The notes: generated from the sequence alone by a model not told the origin. A DNA stretch of 64,000 nucleotides from Gemmiger sp. An194 (GCF_002160145.1 NZ_NFKA01000002.1:62001-126000); one strand, 5' to 3'. Counted from the stretch's first letter, positions 23,933 through 33,429 are shown. Translations and numbers: made by a program.

Positions 23933-24787
23933 TTACCGGACCAGGCTCTGGTAATACCGCTTCATGGCGGCAGCGTCCTCCGCCTGCGTGCCGGCGGACT
24001 CGCAGATGATCACCGGCGAGAGCCCCCGCTCATAGCACAGCTCCAGCAGCGGCTCGAACTCCGGCCCGTAAACGGTATCGGCGAAGGTCAGGTGCTGCTT
24101 TTCGCCGCCGGTGGTGTATTCGATCTTGCTGAAGTGCACATGGAATTTGCTGGCCCGCTCGTCGCCCAGCACCTCGCCCATCCGGTCCAGAATGGCGGCA
24201 TAGTCCGCCTTGGTCTTGATGGAGCCCTGGTCCCGGGCGTTCAGGTGGCCGAAGTCGATGCAGGGGGTGATGCGTTTGTCCACCCCGCACAGGGCCAGCA
24301 CCTCATCCAGCGTGCCCAGCTGGCCCACCTTGCCCATGGTCTCGGGGCAGAGCACGATGTCGGAGAAACCGGCTTCGTCCACTGCTGCCACGATGCGGTG
24401 CATGGTGTCCAGCGCCTTTTCCAGGGCGGCTTCCCGGCTCTGCTTGCCGCAGCTGCCGGAGTGGAAGATCACCCGCTGACCGCCCAGCGCACGGATGGCC
24501 GCCGCGCTTTGCAGGATGTAGTCCACGCTGTTCAGGCGCTTTTCCTCCTCCAGACTGCTCATGGAGATGTAATAGGGCGCGTGCAGGCTGAAGTAGATGC
24601 CGTGCACCGCCGCCTGGGCGCGGATCTTGGAGGCAAGCTCCTCCTTGATGCGCACGCCCCGGCCGCACTGATACTCAAAGGCGTCCAGGCCCATTTTGGC
24701 GGTATATTCCGGCACCTGCACGCTGTTTTTATAGCCCTGCTCGGCAAAGCTCTGGCTTGTGCCGGCGGTTCCGAATAAAATGCTCAC
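23933..24787 (-). CDS. Endonuclease IV-like TIM-barrel protein
   Basis: A 284-residue protein of the AP endonuclease 2/xylose isomerase-like barrel family, close in length to Nfo (285), which cuts DNA at abasic sites with a three-zinc centre. Metal-ligand positions that can be matched are SLHAPYY, IFHSGS, CPETMGK, CIDFGHLNA and HVHF. The segment that carries an Asp-x-His pair in E. coli Nfo reads E-K-Q-H here, and the final Glu lies in ICESAG. This may be a divergent subgroup, so nfo is not given as a certain name. Its start overlaps the end of yqeG by 4 bases, so both are translated from one message. Confidence 0.72.
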   Translation of the reverse strand: MSILFGTAGTSQSFAEQGYKNSVQVPEYTAKMGLDAFEYQCGRGVRIKEELASKIRAQAAVHGIYFSLHAPYYISMSSLEEEKRLNSVDYILQSAAAIRALGGQRVIFHSGSCGKQSREAALEKALDTMHRIVAAVDEAGFSDIVLCPETMGKVGQLGTLDEVLALCGVDKRITPCIDFGHLNARDQGSIKTKADYAAILDRMGEVLGDERASKFHVHFSKIEYTTGGEKQHLTFADTVYGPEFEPLLELCYERGLSPVIICESAGTQAEDAAAMKRYYQSLVR

Positions 24788-25287
24788 AGAAGCTTCCCTC
24801 CCTTTTTGAAATAGCGGGCCAGAAAGGGCTTTTCCAGCCTGCGCTTGAAGCGAATGCCCTTTTTGAAATCCTCATACATGGGCTGCACCACCAAAGCCGG
24901 GATACCGTACAGCGTTCCGGCCAGCCGGTCGGTGAACAGCTGGTCGCCCACGATGGCCATCTGCCGCCGGGGCACCTCGAACTTCTTGCGGGCCCGGGCC
25001 AGACCGAAGGTGAGGGGCTTGCAGCTCATGGCCACATAATCCAGCCCGATGGACTGGGCGAAGGGGCGCACCCGCTCCTCGTTGTTGTTGCTGGCGATGG
25101 CCAGCTGGATGCCCGCCGCCCGCATCCGATCCAGCCAGTCGCGGATTGCGGGGGGCAGCTGCTGGCTGTCGTGGCCGGTGAGGGTGTTGTCCACATCCAG
25201 CACCAGGGCGGTGATTCCCTTCTCCTGTAAGAATTCCGGCGTGATGGCCGCCGCGCCGGAAAAAAGATACTCCGGTGTGATGAACAT
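24784..25287 (-). CDS. YqeG family HAD phosphatase (HAD IIIA)
   Basis: A 167-residue small HAD hydrolase of the YqeG type, widespread in Firmicutes; some relatives act on phosphatidylglycerol phosphate. Motif I is LDVDNTLTGHD near residue 27, motif II IASNNNEERV near 62, motif III around KPLTFGLARARKK, and motif IV VGDQLFTDRLAG near 112. The C-terminal basic tail (FKKGIRFKRRLEKP) could touch the membrane. The ATG at 25287 has GGGAGAAG upstream; the open frame extends further but without a ribosome site or conservation. The next gene overlaps by 4 bases. Confidence 0.87.
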   Translation of the reverse strand: MFITPEYLFSGAAAITPEFLQEKGITALVLDVDNTLTGHDSQQLPPAIRDWLDRMRAAGIQLAIASNNNEERVRPFAQSIGLDYVAMSCKPLTFGLARARKKFEVPRRQMAIVGDQLFTDRLAGTLYGIPALVVQPMYEDFKKGIRFKRRLEKPFLARYFKKGGKLL

Positions 25288-25332
25288 AGCGCTTCTCCCA
25301 TAAAAGCGGGGCCGATGCCCCGGAAAAATCAA

Positions 25333-25366
25333 CAAAAAAATGAGCGGGCCCCCAGGGGACCCGCTC
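25333..25366 (-). terminator. Intrinsic terminator of rpsU
   Basis: Stem GAGCGGG at 25366-25360 with its partner at 25348-25342, extended by a C/G-rich core, followed on the minus strand by ATTTTTTTG. Confidence 0.88.
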
Positions 25367-25409
25367 GGGCGTTTGCACGCATTTCAGCCTTTGTTCCGGC
25401 TAACCGCAA

Positions 25410-25586
25410 TTACTTAAACTTGCGCTTGCGGGCAGCTTCGGACTTCTTCTTGCGGCGCACAGAGGGCTTCTCGTAAGCTTCACGCTTGCGAACCTCGGCA
25501 AGCACACCGCTGCGGGCGCAAGAACGCTTAAAACGACGCAGCGCGCTCTCCAGCGACTCGTTGTCCTTGACACGAATTTCCGACAT
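25410..25586 (-). CDS. rpsU: 30S ribosomal protein S21
   Basis: A 58-residue basic protein, full length for S21: [20 protein letters not shown] at the start and a Lys/Arg-rich end ([17 protein letters not shown]). S21 sits near the 3' end of 16S rRNA on the small subunit and helps initiation. The ATG follows GGGAGGG at 8 bases. It is a single-gene unit here, with its own promoter at 25660-25689 and a strong terminator; it is not linked to dnaG or a GatB-like gene as in some Firmicutes. Confidence 0.97.
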   Translation of the reverse strand: MSEIRVKDNESLESALRRFKRSCARSGVLAEVRKREAYEKPSVRRKKKSEAARKRKFK

Positions 25587-25659
25587 CTATTTTTCCCTCC
25601 CTTGGACCTGAGGCAGGAGTTTCGTTGTATAGCCCCAAATGAGGGTATTCAACATATCG

Positions 25660-25689
25660 ATTATACTATGCCACAGTTAGTTCTGTCAA
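25660..25689 (-). promoter_or_regulatory. Sigma-A promoter of rpsU
   Basis: A perfect TTGACA at 25689-25684 and a perfect TATAAT at 25665-25660 on the minus strand, 18-base spacer. Expected leader is about 65 bases. Confidence 0.85.
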
Positions 25690-25772
25690 CTAAAATCTTG
25701 TGCAAATTCAAAACTTTCTGCAATTGAGGACCAGGTTTTGGTCCTCGGGTTGCAAATCGTCAACAGCTTTGC

Positions 25773-28193
25773 TTATTTGACCACCAGGTTGACCAGCTTG
25801 CCGGGCACGGCAATCTCCTTCACGATGGTCTTGCCCTCCAGCAGAGCGGCCACGGAGGCGTCCGCCTTCACGGCAGCCAGGGTGGCGTCCTTATCCAGGC
25901 CGGAGGCCAGGTTCAGGCGGGCCTTGGGCTTGCCGTTCAGCTGCACCAGCACCTCCACGGTGCTTTCCACGCACTTGGCCTCATCGTAGGCAGGCCACTG
26001 AGCGTGAGCGATCTGGCCCTCAAAGCCCTGCTGCTGCCACATCTCCTCGGTGATGTGGGGAGCGAAGGGGTTGACCAGGATCAGCAGGCTGCGCAGTTCG
26101 TCCTTGGTAACGCCGCCGGCGGCGTACAGGTCGTTCAGCAGGCTCATCATGGAGGCAATGGCGGTGTTGTGCTTGAGCACCTCGATGTCCTCGCCCACCT
26201 TCTTGATGGTCTTGTGGAAGGCGGTCTCCAGCTCGGGACGGTAGCCCTCGCCGGGAACGATCATCTCGCCCAGGCCCCACAGACGATCCAGGAAGCGCTT
26301 GCAGCCTTTGATGCCCTTGGTGGACCAGGGAGCGGCCTTCTCGAAGTCGCCGATGAACATCTCGTACAGACGCAGGGTGTCGGCGCCGTACTCGGCCACC
26401 ACGTCATCCGGGTTGATCACGTTGCCGCGGCTCTTGGACATCTTCTCGCCGTTCTCGCCCAGGATCATGCCGTGGCTGGTGCGCTTGGCGTAGGGCTCCT
26501 TGGTGGGAACCACACCGATGTCGTAGAGGAACTTATGCCAGAAGCGGCTGTACAGCAGGTGCAGGGTGGTGTGCTCCATGCCGCCGTTGTACCAGTCCAC
26601 AGGACCCCAGTATTCCACGGCCTCCTTGCTCACGGGAGCGGTGTCGCAGTGGGGGTCCATATAACGCAGGAAGTACCAGGAGGAACCGGCCCACTGAGGC
26701 ATGGTGTCGGTCTCGCGCTTGGCGGGGCCGCCGCAGCAGGGGCAGGTGGTGTTGACCCATTCAGTGTGACGGGCCAGCGGGCTCTCGCCGCCCTCGCCGG
26801 GCTCGAAGTCGCTGATCTCGGGCAGCTTCAGGGGCAGCTCGCTCTCGGGGATGGGCTGCCAGCCGCACTTCTCACAGTGAACCATGGGGATGGGCTCGCC
26901 CCAGTAGCGCTGGCGGCTGAACACCCAGTCACGCAGCTTGAAGTTCACCTTGGCGTGGCCCTTGCCCTCGCTCTCCAGCCACTCGATCATCTTTTTCTTG
27001 GCGTCTTCCACGCTCAGGCCGTCCAGGAAGCCGCTGTTCACCAGGGTGCCGGTGGCAACATCGGTGAAGGCCTCCTTGTCCAGATGGCTCTCGCCCTGGC
27101 CCTTGACCACCTCAACGATGGGCAGGCCGAACACCTTGGCGAACTCGTAGTCGCGGGTGTCGTGGGCGGGCACGGCCATGATGGCGCCGGTGCCGTAGGT
27201 GGCCAGCACGTAGTCGGAGATGAAGATGGGGATCTCCTTGCCGTTCACCGGGTTGATGCCCATCACGCCCTCCAGCTTCACGCCGGTCTTTTCCTTGTTC
27301 AGCTCGGTACGCTCGAAGTCGCTCTTGCGGGCGGCCTCCGCCTGGTAGGCGCGCACGGCCTCGGCATTCTGGATGGTGCCGTTGTCCAGCCACTGGTTCA
27401 CCAGGGCATGCTCGGGGCTGACCACCATGTAGGTGGCGCCGAACAGGGTGTCGCAGCGGGTGGTGTACACGGTCAGTGTGTCGCCGGTGGTGGTGGTGAA
27501 GTTCACCTCGGCACCGGTGGAGCGGCCGATCCAGTTTTTCTGCTGGGTGGCAACGCGCTCGATGAAATCCAGGCCGTCCAGATCGTCGATCAGACGGTCG
27601 GCATAGGCGGTGATCTTCAGCATCCACTGGCTCTTGACCTTGTGGACCACCTCGCCTCCGCAGCGCTCGCAGCAGCCGTTCACCACTTCTTCGTTGGCCA
27701 GCACCACCTTGCAGCTGGTGCACCAGTTCACGCTCATTTCCTTCTTGTAGGCCAGACCGTGCTTGTACAGCTGCAGGAAGATCCACTGGGTCCACTTGTA
27801 GTAGCTGGGATCGGTGGTGTTGATCTCACGGTCCCAGTCGAAGGACAGGCCCAGCGCCTGCAGCTGGCTCTTGAAGCGGGCCACGTTGTTCTTGGTCACG
27901 ATCTCGGGATGGATGTGGTTCTTCATGGCGAAGTTCTCTGTGGGCAGGCCGAAGGCATCCCAGCCCATGGGGTACAGCACATTGTAGCCAGCCAGCCGCT
28001 TTTTACGGGCTACGATGTCCAGCGCGGTGTAGCTGCGGGGATGGCCCACATGCAGACCCTGGCCGCTGGGGTACGGGAACTCTACCAGAGCGTAGAACTT
28101 GGGTTTCGTGTGGTCGATCTTGGCGGCGAAGGTCTTTTCGTCCGCCCAGACTTTCTGCCATTTTTTTTCAATGGCTTTGAAATCGTATTTCAC
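25773..28193 (-). CDS. leuS: Leucyl-tRNA synthetase
   Basis: An 806-residue class I synthetase that charges tRNA-Leu. The HIGH box is HVGHPRSYT near residue 42; the KMSKS box is EKMSKSRGN near 575. The CP1 editing domain is present between about 220 and 400, with TTTRCDT-type and [12 protein letters not shown] segments. Zinc-finger cysteines are seen near 170 (CTSC, CERC) and near 455 (CEKC, CPCCG). I choose the GTG at 28193 as start because GGAG lies 9 bases upstream and it gives the family N-terminus (V/M)[11 protein letters not shown]; a TTG five codons earlier has no ribosome site. The gene follows the rsfS terminator with no clear promoter. Confidence 0.96.
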   Translation of the reverse strand: MKYDFKAIEKKWQKVWADEKTFAAKIDHTKPKFYALVEFPYPSGQGLHVGHPRSYTALDIVARKKRLAGYNVLYPMGWDAFGLPTENFAMKNHIHPEIVTKNNVARFKSQLQALGLSFDWDREINTTDPSYYKWTQWIFLQLYKHGLAYKKEMSVNWCTSCKVVLANEEVVNGCCERCGGEVVHKVKSQWMLKITAYADRLIDDLDGLDFIERVATQQKNWIGRSTGAEVNFTTTTGDTLTVYTTRCDTLFGATYMVVSPEHALVNQWLDNGTIQNAEAVRAYQAEAARKSDFERTELNKEKTGVKLEGVMGINPVNGKEIPIFISDYVLATYGTGAIMAVPAHDTRDYEFAKVFGLPIVEVVKGQGESHLDKEAFTDVATGTLVNSGFLDGLSVEDAKKKMIEWLESEGKGHAKVNFKLRDWVFSRQRYWGEPIPMVHCEKCGWQPIPESELPLKLPEISDFEPGEGGESPLARHTEWVNTTCPCCGGPAKRETDTMPQWAGSSWYFLRYMDPHCDTAPVSKEAVEYWGPVDWYNGGMEHTTLHLLYSRFWHKFLYDIGVVPTKEPYAKRTSHGMILGENGEKMSKSRGNVINPDDVVAEYGADTLRLYEMFIGDFEKAAPWSTKGIKGCKRFLDRLWGLGEMIVPGEGYRPELETAFHKTIKKVGEDIEVLKHNTAIASMMSLLNDLYAAGGVTKDELRSLLILVNPFAPHITEEMWQQQGFEGQIAHAQWPAYDEAKCVESTVEVLVQLNGKPKARLNLASGLDKDATLAAVKADASVAALLEGKTIVKEIAVPGKLVNLVVK

Positions 28194-28235
28194 CTTTATC
28201 AACTCCAACCAAAATTTGAGCGATTTGCCCCTTTA

Positions 28236-28295
28236 AAATAAAACGGCGACAGCCAGTTTCCCACCGCAGGCTTCTCCCGCTGTGGAAAACTGGCT
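28236..28295 (-). terminator. Intrinsic terminator after rsfS
   Basis: AGCCAGTTTTCCAC at 28295-28282 pairs with 28264-28251 with one G-T pair, and the minus strand then reads GTCGCCGTTTTATTTT. It lies upstream of leuS and could also act as a leader element for that gene. Confidence 0.68.
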
Positions 28296-28340
28296 CATGG
28301 CCGCCCCGCGCAAAAAGCACAGGACGGCGTTCCGTTTGAT

Positions 28341-28712
28341 TTATTCCTCTGCGCCGCTTTCGGGTGCGTCGAACCGAATGTCGCACTCCTCAGCATCCGC
28401 CCACAGGTGCTCCAGGTCATAGAACTCCCGGGCCTGGGGGTAGAACACGTGAACGATCACGGTGCCGTAGTCCAGGAGAATCCAGTTCTTAGCGTCATAG
28501 CCCTCGGTGCGCAGGGTCTTCACACCCTGCTGCTCCAGCTGGAATTCCACTTCCTCGGCCAGGCTCTTCACGTGGGTGGTAGAGGTACCGTTGGCGATCA
28601 CAAAGTAATCGGTGAGCACGGTCAGATCCCGCACCTTCAGTACCTTCACATTCGCGGCTTTTTTGGTGTCCAGCACTTTCGCGATGCTGGTCGCAAGCTG
28701 CAAGCTTTCCAT
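28341..28712 (-). CDS. rsfS: Ribosome silencing factor RsfS
   Basis: A 123-residue protein (Iojap family) that binds L14 of the large subunit and blocks subunit joining when nutrients are short. The family blocks are seen in order: VLKVRDLTVLTDYFVIANG near residue 25-43, the STTHVKSLA helix, and WILLDYGTVIVHVF near 76, with FYDLEHLW near 95. The acidic C-terminus is short. ATG follows AAAGGAGA. It is the last gene of the yhbY-nadD-yqeK-LCP-rsfS run, the common Firmicutes order, and ends at a terminator. Confidence 0.95.
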   Translation of the reverse strand: MESLQLATSIAKVLDTKKAANVKVLKVRDLTVLTDYFVIANGTSTTHVKSLAEEVEFQLEQQGVKTLRTEGYDAKNWILLDYGTVIVHVFYPQAREFYDLEHLWADAEECDIRFDAPESGAEE

Positions 28713-28767
28713 TTATTGTTTCTCCTTTCGCTTTCCCTCTTCGGGAAAGTCAAAGTGGTTTTTCGTT

Positions 28768-30120
28768 TTATTCTCCGCCCTCGGCAGTACTGGTATCCTC
28801 AGTACCGCTCTCGCCGGTATCACCAGCCGTCGTGTCCAACTGACCCATGTACTGCACATTGGGGTCAGTGGAGGAGCCAGTGGTAGGCAGGGTGGGCACA
28901 TCCAGGCTGTCCACCGGAGTAGTGTAGCTGCGGAAGTAGGTGTTGACCAGCTCCAGAGTCTTCTCAGTGTCGCACACCTGCACAGACAGTCCATTGTATC
29001 GCTCAGCTGCACTGTAGGTGGGCACCTTGCACATCATAATGTTGGCGCTGTCCACCTGCAGGAAGCTCACGCCCAGGCTCACCAGCACGTCGCCGGGCAT
29101 ATCGGTGGTCACATATTTCAGGGCTACCGGGGTCAGCTTGGCGATGTCCCACACCGTGGCAGTACGGATGCGGGCAAACAGACCCTGATAGAAATAACGC
29201 TGCATGTCCAGACGCTTGATATCGCCCTGGGCGTAGGTCTTACGGTTACGCACAAAGAATTCCACCGCGTTGCCATCCATGGTCTGCAGGCCCGGATACA
29301 GGATGCTGCCATCGAACTCCATATATTCCGGCACATAGACCTCGATGCCGCCGAACAGATCCACAATCTCACGCAGAGACTGCATGTCGATGGTCACGTA
29401 GTAGTCAATGGGCAGCTTATACTGCTCGGTGATCAGCTTGGCCAGATCGGTGATGCCACCCTCGTTGTGCAGGGCCACCGCGTTGATTTTACCGGTTTTG
29501 CCGGTGCTGTACTCCTCACCCGGATAGGTATCACGGGGGATCTGCAGCATGTTGATCTTCTTTTCCTTCACGTTGAAGTTCACATACATGATCATATCGG
29601 TCATGCCGTCGTTGGAGCTGGAATCACCGCCGTAGTTGCGGGTCTCATCCTTGTCGATGCCGCAGACCAGAATGTTCACCACATCGCCCTTATACTCGCT
29701 GGGGGTGTTGATCAGCTCGCTGATGGTGGGGGCGCCGCCCTCGGGGCTGATGCTGTGCACCACCCACTGATACAGGCCGAACAGGCCCACACAGACCACG
29801 GCCACCAGGGTCAGCAGGCTGATCAGAGCAATTTTCAGCGGACTCTTTTTCTTCTTCGGACGGCGGCGGGGCTGGCCCCGGTGCGCTGCCGGCTGGGCCT
29901 GCCGCCGGGGCTGATCCTGCCGCTGGGGCTGATCCTGCCGCTGAGGCTGAGCCTGACGGCGGGGCTGCTCGCTGGCATGGTAGACCGTGCGCTGCTGGCA
30001 TGAACCGGAAGCGGGCGAACCGCTGCGGTTGATGCGGCGGCCGGTGGAGCCGCTGGGCACGGACGAACGGCCCGAAGCGGAGCCGGTGTTCAGTTTACGG
30101 GGCTGTTTGGGTTCATTCAT
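28768..30120 (-). CDS. LytR-CpsA-Psr (LCP) family glycopolymer ligase
   Basis: A 450-residue membrane-anchored enzyme that transfers undecaprenyl-linked glycopolymers to peptidoglycan. Residues 1-95 are cytoplasmic, disordered and rich in Gln, Arg and Pro, with a six-residue repeat encoded by 18-base units. One helix spans about 97-117. The LCP domain starts near 145 (VNILVCGIDKDE) with the Asp pair in NDGMTDMIMYV and the catalytic Arg in LQIPRDTY near 195; LFGGIEVYVPE near 255 and FVRNRKTY near 290 are also typical. The tail is Thr/Gly/Glu-rich. It is the obvious candidate to attach the polymer made by the 1-20.5 kb cluster, although not adjacent. It overlaps yqeK by 8 bases. Confidence 0.93.
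   Translation of the reverse strand: MNEPKQPRKLNTGSASGRSSVPSGSTGRRINRSGSPASGSCQQRTVYHASEQPRRQAQPQRQDQPQRQDQPRRQAQPAAHRGQPRRRPKKKKSPLKIALISLLTLVAVVCVGLFGLYQWVVHSISPEGGAPTISELINTPSEYKGDVVNILVCGIDKDETRNYGGDSSSNDGMTDMIMYVNFNVKEKKINMLQIPRDTYPGEEYSTGKTGKINAVALHNEGGITDLAKLITEQYKLPIDYYVTIDMQSLREIVDLFGGIEVYVPEYMEFDGSILYPGLQTMDGNAVEFFVRNRKTYAQGDIKRLDMQRYFYQGLFARIRTATVWDIAKLTPVALKYVTTDMPGDVLVSLGVSFLQVDSANIMMCKVPTYSAAERYNGLSVQVCDTEKTLELVNTYFRSYTTPVDSLDVPTLPTTGSSTDPNVQYMGQLDTTAGDTGESGTEDTSTAEGGE
29893..29964. repeat. Four tandem 18-base units in the LCP gene
   Basis: Units begin at 29893, 29911, 29929 and 29947; the second and third differ at one base, while the outer two are more diverged. Each encodes six residues of a Pro-Gln-Arg/Asp pattern in the cytoplasmic N-terminus. 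Slippage here would change length in steps of six residues without a frameshift. Confidence 0.85.
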
Positions 30121-30700
30121 GGGTATCCTCCCTGGTTTGCATGCCGCGCTTCAGGTCCTCCAGGGCCTCGAGCGACAAGGGGTCGATGGATTTGCCGCAT
30201 TCTCTCATCCATCCAATGTTCTTCTCCACGGCCGTGCAGACGGCCTTGTCCAGATCCTCCTCGGCGAGCCTGCGCAGCTCGTACACCTCCGGGTAGTCCC
30301 GCTCGGCGCTGATCATATCGCTCAGATAAATGATCTTATCCAGCTTGGACATGCCGGCCTTGCCGGTGGTATGGCAGCGGATGGCGCTGACGATCTCCGG
30401 GTCGGTGACGCCCCATTCGGTCTGGGCCAGGATGGCGGCACAGATGCCGTGCCAGACCGGCGGGGGGCTTTTTTCGGCATTTTGTGCCATTATAGCATTG
30501 TTTTGCAATATCTGCAACAATTCCTCCCGGCTGCGCTCCTTCACCGCGTCGTGCAGCAGAGCGGCCAGCTCGGCCTTGGCCGGGTCTGCCCCGTACTTTT
30601 CGGCCAGATGCACCGCCGCGTCCCGCACGTTGATGGTGTGAGTGTAGCGCTTTGGGGAAAGGCACGCCTTTACCATCTTCTGCGCTTCTTTTGCGTTCAT
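30113..30700 (-). CDS. yqeK: YqeK-type HD-domain bis(5'-nucleosyl)-tetraphosphatase (symmetrical)
   Basis: A 195-residue HD phosphohydrolase. Known YqeK members split diadenosine tetraphosphate into two ADP. The metal motifs are RYTHTINVRDAA (His near 21), ALLHDAVKE near 49-55, and the later His and Asp in IRCHTTGKAGMSKLDKIIYLSDMI (cited by parts: CHTTGK near 109, YLSDMI near 126). ATG follows GAGGACCC. It begins 6 bases after nadD and overlaps the LCP gene by 8, so the three are translationally linked. Confidence 0.92.
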   Translation of the reverse strand: MNAKEAQKMVKACLSPKRYTHTINVRDAAVHLAEKYGADPAKAELAALLHDAVKERSREELLQILQNNAIMAQNAEKSPPPVWHGICAAILAQTEWGVTDPEIVSAIRCHTTGKAGMSKLDKIIYLSDMISAERDYPEVYELRRLAEEDLDKAVCTAVEKNIGWMRECGKSIDPLSLEALEDLKRGMQTREDTHE

Positions 30701-30706
30701 GGGTCC

Positions 30707-31294
30707 TCAGCTCTTTTCGTATAAATGATACTGTTTGCAGATGTGCTGCACCAGAGGCGGCAGTGCATCCATGCCCAGCTTCCCGGCGCGCACGTCGCTG
30801 GAGGCTGCCTGCAGCACCGGGGCATGGGCGAAGACCACCCGGCCGCCCGCTGCTTCCAGATCCCGGGCCGCTGCCGCAAGGGATGCCGCATCGCCGCTGT
30901 AGCGGCTCTGCACCACCAGGGTGGTTTTCTCCAGCAGGCTCTGCCACTCCCTCCACTGGGTGAAGGTGGTGAGCATATCGCTGCCCACGCTGAGAAAGAT
31001 CTCGGCGCCGGGGTAGCGGCTTTCCAGCATGCGCACCGTGTCGATGGTATAGTTCTTGCCGCCGCGGCCGATCTCCCAGTCCGAGACGGTGAGATCCGGG
31101 TGCAGCGGCGCAAAGCACTGGCACATGGTCAGCCGCAGGCTGGCCGGGGTGGCGCTGGCCGCCTTGTGAGGCGGGATGCCCGCTGGCATGACCACCACCT
31201 TATCCGGCTGCACCGCGTCGATGGCGCTCTGCAAAAGTCGCATATGGCCGTTGTGGGGCGGGTCAAAGGTGCCCCCGAACAACAGCAGTTTCAT
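30707..31294 (-). CDS. nadD: Nicotinate-nucleotide adenylyltransferase
   Basis: A 195-residue NAD biosynthesis enzyme that joins ATP and nicotinate mononucleotide to give deamido-NAD. The nucleotidyltransferase motif GGTFDPPHNGH is at residues 7-17, with PAGIPPHK near 45 and SVGSDML near 105. The usual late motif ISST-x-(I/V)-R is seen as ASSDVRAG. The ATG at 31294 gives the normal N-terminus MKLLLFGG; an earlier in-frame start adds 11 residues without conservation. A 9-base inverted repeat lies in the upstream gap (31312-31320 with 31344-31352) and has no U-run. The following gene is yqeK, the usual partner. Confidence 0.95.
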   Translation of the reverse strand: MKLLLFGGTFDPPHNGHMRLLQSAIDAVQPDKVVVMPAGIPPHKAASATPASLRLTMCQCFAPLHPDLTVSDWEIGRGGKNYTIDTVRMLESRYPGAEIFLSVGSDMLTTFTQWREWQSLLEKTTLVVQSRYSGDAASLAAAARDLEAAGGRVVFAHAPVLQAASSDVRAGKLGMDALPPLVQHICKQYHLYEKS

Positions 31295-31415
31295 TGCACC
31301 ATTCCCCCATCCTGCCCGGCCATGCATTCAAACAACGAGGCTTGCCGGGCAGATATTTCAAAAAAGTTACAAACAAATTGTAAACAATCTGTTTTTCGGG
31401 CCGTTTTTCGGCTGC

Positions 31416-31721
31416 TCAGCGGGCGGCCTTCAGGATATCCTCAAACTTGGACTCCTTCTTTTTCTTCAAGAACAGCACGAACTTGGAGCCGATGACCTGC
31501 ACCACGTCGGCGCCGGTGGCCTCGGCCAGAATGGCGGCGGCCTCCTTGGCGTTGTACATGCTGGTCTCCAGCACCTTCATCTTGATCAGCTCCCGGGCTG
31601 CCAGGCAATCGGCGGTGGACTTGATGAGCATCTCGTCGATCTCGCCCTTGCCGACCTGGAAGACCGGATCGAGGGTGTTGGCGGCGGCGCGCAGCGCGGC
31701 GCGTTGTTTACTGGTGAGCAT
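31416..31721 (-). CDS. yhbY: YhbY family RNA-binding protein (CRM domain)
   Basis: A 101-residue CRM-domain protein linked to 50S subunit assembly. The N-terminal helix SKQRAALRAAANTLDP is followed by the glycine loop VFQVGKGEIDE at about 20-30, then LIKMKVLETS near 45 and a final strand VQVIGSKFVLFLKKKK near 74-89. Length is normal (about 95-105). ATG follows AAGGAGA. It sits between rdgB and nadD in a translation and nucleotide-maintenance run. Confidence 0.94.
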   Translation of the reverse strand: MLTSKQRAALRAAANTLDPVFQVGKGEIDEMLIKSTADCLAARELIKMKVLETSMYNAKEAAAILAEATGADVVQVIGSKFVLFLKKKKESKFEDILKAAR

Positions 31722-31761
31722 AGTGTTCTCCTTATTTTCTATAGAATCAATTGTTTTTGGC

Positions 31762-32397
31762 TCAGCCCTCGTTCAGGAAGGCGGCCAGGTTTTTGTCCAG
31801 CAGGGCCATGGCCTTGCCCCGGTGGCTGATGGCGTCCTTTTCAATGGCCTCCAGCTCGGCATAGGTGCGGTCCTCGGTGTTGGGGCGCACGCCGCCCTCT
31901 GCCAGGCCCACTTCATCGGGCACGAACAGGGGATCGTAGCCGAAGCCGTTGGTGCCCCGGCGCTCGAAGATCACCCGGCCCGGGCACTCGCCCAGATAGG
32001 TGACGAAGCGGCCCTCGGGCAGGTAGAAGCAGACGGCGGACACGAACTTTGCCGCCCGTTTGCCCTCCTCCACCCCAGCCAGCTCGGCCAGCAGCTTGTC
32101 GTTGTTGGCCTCGTCGTCGCCGTGACGGCCGCAGTAGCGGGCGCTGTAAACGCCGGGCGCACCGCCCAGCACCTCCACCATCAGGCCGGAATCGTCGGCC
32201 AGGGTGGGCAGGCCGCTGGCTTCACAGATGGCCTTTGCCTTGATGAGGGCATTTTCCGCAAAGGTGGTGCCGGTCTCCTCCGGCTCCAGGGTGATGCCCA
32301 GCTCCTTCTGGCTTTTCACCTCATGGCCCTGGGCCTCCAGAATGCGGCGGATTTCTTTTAATTTACCGGCGTTGCCGGTGGCTGCACAGATGAGCAT
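31762..32397 (-). CDS. rdgB: XTP/dITP diphosphatase (RdgB/HAM1 family)
   Basis: A 211-residue house-cleaning enzyme that hydrolyses XTP, ITP and dITP to monophosphates. All family motifs are present: [11 protein letters not shown] at residues 6-16, [10 protein letters not shown] near 45, ADDSGL near 67, VYSARYCG near 83, GFGYDPLF near 150 and SHRGKA near 192. ATG follows AAGGAGA. It lies between ftsY and yhbY with short gaps, so it is probably part of the long minus-strand housekeeping operon. Confidence 0.96.
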   Translation of the reverse strand: MLICAATGNAGKLKEIRRILEAQGHEVKSQKELGITLEPEETGTTFAENALIKAKAICEASGLPTLADDSGLMVEVLGGAPGVYSARYCGRHGDDEANNDKLLAELAGVEEGKRAAKFVSAVCFYLPEGRFVTYLGECPGRVIFERRGTNGFGYDPLFVPDEVGLAEGGVRPNTEDRTYAELEAIEKDAISHRGKAMALLDKNLAAFLNEG

Positions 32398-32417
32398 TGG
32401 AATCTGTCTCCTTCGGA

Positions 32418-33335
32418 TCAGTTTTCAGCGAACAGAGCGTCGGCAAAATCGTGGGGAGAGAACTCCATCAGGTCGTCCACGCCCTCGCCCACGCCCACAA
32501 AACGCACAGGCAGGCCCAGCTTCTGCTTCACGCTGATGACCGCGCCGCCCTTGGCGGTGCCGTCCAGCTTGGTGAGCACAATGCCGGTGGCACCGGCGGC
32601 GCTGATGAACTGGGAGGCCTGATTGATGGCGTTCTGGCCGGTGATGGCGTCCAGCACCAGCAGGGTCTCCACGCTGGCAGTCTCGCAGGCCTTGTGCACG
32701 CTGCGGCTGATCTTGCTCAGCTCGTTCATCAGGTTCTGCTTGTTGTGCAGACGGCCGGCGGTGTCGCAGATCACGATGTCGTAGCCACGGGCGGCGGCGG
32801 ACTGCACCGCGTCGAAGACCACGGCGGCCGGGTCGGCGCCCTCGTTGTGGCGCACCACCGGCACGTCCACCCGGTCAGCCCAGATGCACAGCTGCTCGGC
32901 GGCGGCGGCGCGGAAGGTATCGCCCGCGGCCAGCATCACCCGCTTGCCCTGGTCCTTATAGAGCTTGGCCAGCTTGGCGATGCTGGTGGTCTTGCCCACG
33001 CCGTTCACACCGATCATCAGGATCACGGCGGGCTTGCCGCTCATGTCCATGGGGGCGTCCGCCACCAGCTCATCGGTGATGATGTCCTTCAGGGCGGCCA
33101 GCGCGTCGGACGCGGTCTTGATGTGGTTCTTGCGCACCCGGGTGCGCAGCTCCTCCACCAGCCGCACCGCCTCATCGGCACCGGTGTCGGCCAGGATCAG
33201 CTGCTCCTCCAGGTCCTCGTACATATGGTCGTCGATCTCGCCCGCGTTGAGCATGTCCAGAATGCCGGCAAAGAAGCCCTTGCGGGTTTTGGCCAGGCCT
33301 TCATCCAGCTTTTTCTTCCGGCTGAAAAGTCCCAT
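32418..33335 (-). CDS. ftsY: Signal recognition particle receptor FtsY
   Basis: A 305-residue GTPase that docks SRP-ribosome complexes at the membrane. It is a short form: the long acidic A domain of E. coli FtsY is missing and the NG domains begin almost at once ([20 protein letters not shown]). G1 is [10 protein letters not shown] near residue 108, [11 protein letters not shown] follows, G3 is DTAGRLHN near 190 and G4 [10 protein letters not shown] near 250. The ATG at 33335 has GGGGAGA upstream; the annotation-length extension of 10 residues upstream is not supported. smc lies upstream, the standard Firmicutes order. Confidence 0.96.
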   Translation of the reverse strand: MGLFSRKKKLDEGLAKTRKGFFAGILDMLNAGEIDDHMYEDLEEQLILADTGADEAVRLVEELRTRVRKNHIKTASDALAALKDIITDELVADAPMDMSGKPAVILMIGVNGVGKTTSIAKLAKLYKDQGKRVMLAAGDTFRAAAAEQLCIWADRVDVPVVRHNEGADPAAVVFDAVQSAAARGYDIVICDTAGRLHNKQNLMNELSKISRSVHKACETASVETLLVLDAITGQNAINQASQFISAAGATGIVLTKLDGTAKGGAVISVKQKLGLPVRFVGVGEGVDDLMEFSPHDFADALFAEN

Positions 33336-33429
33336 AATGTCTCCCCTCGTTTCCTTATGCCACACCGGTTAAGGCGGGCCTGTGGTTCGATTGCGTCCGC
33401 TTTTTGGCGGACAGTACTCTTCTTTTATA

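Noticed and set aside
25726-25746. Hairpin GAGGACC...GGTCCTC after leuS as a strong terminator
   Set aside because: The 7-base stem is not followed by a U-run on the minus strand; at best a weak stop.
31312-31352. Inverted repeat CTGCCCGGC/GCCGGGCAG upstream of nadD as a regulatory site
   Set aside because: A 9-base GC palindrome with a 23-base loop is easily found by chance in this composition and no promoter is evident beside it.
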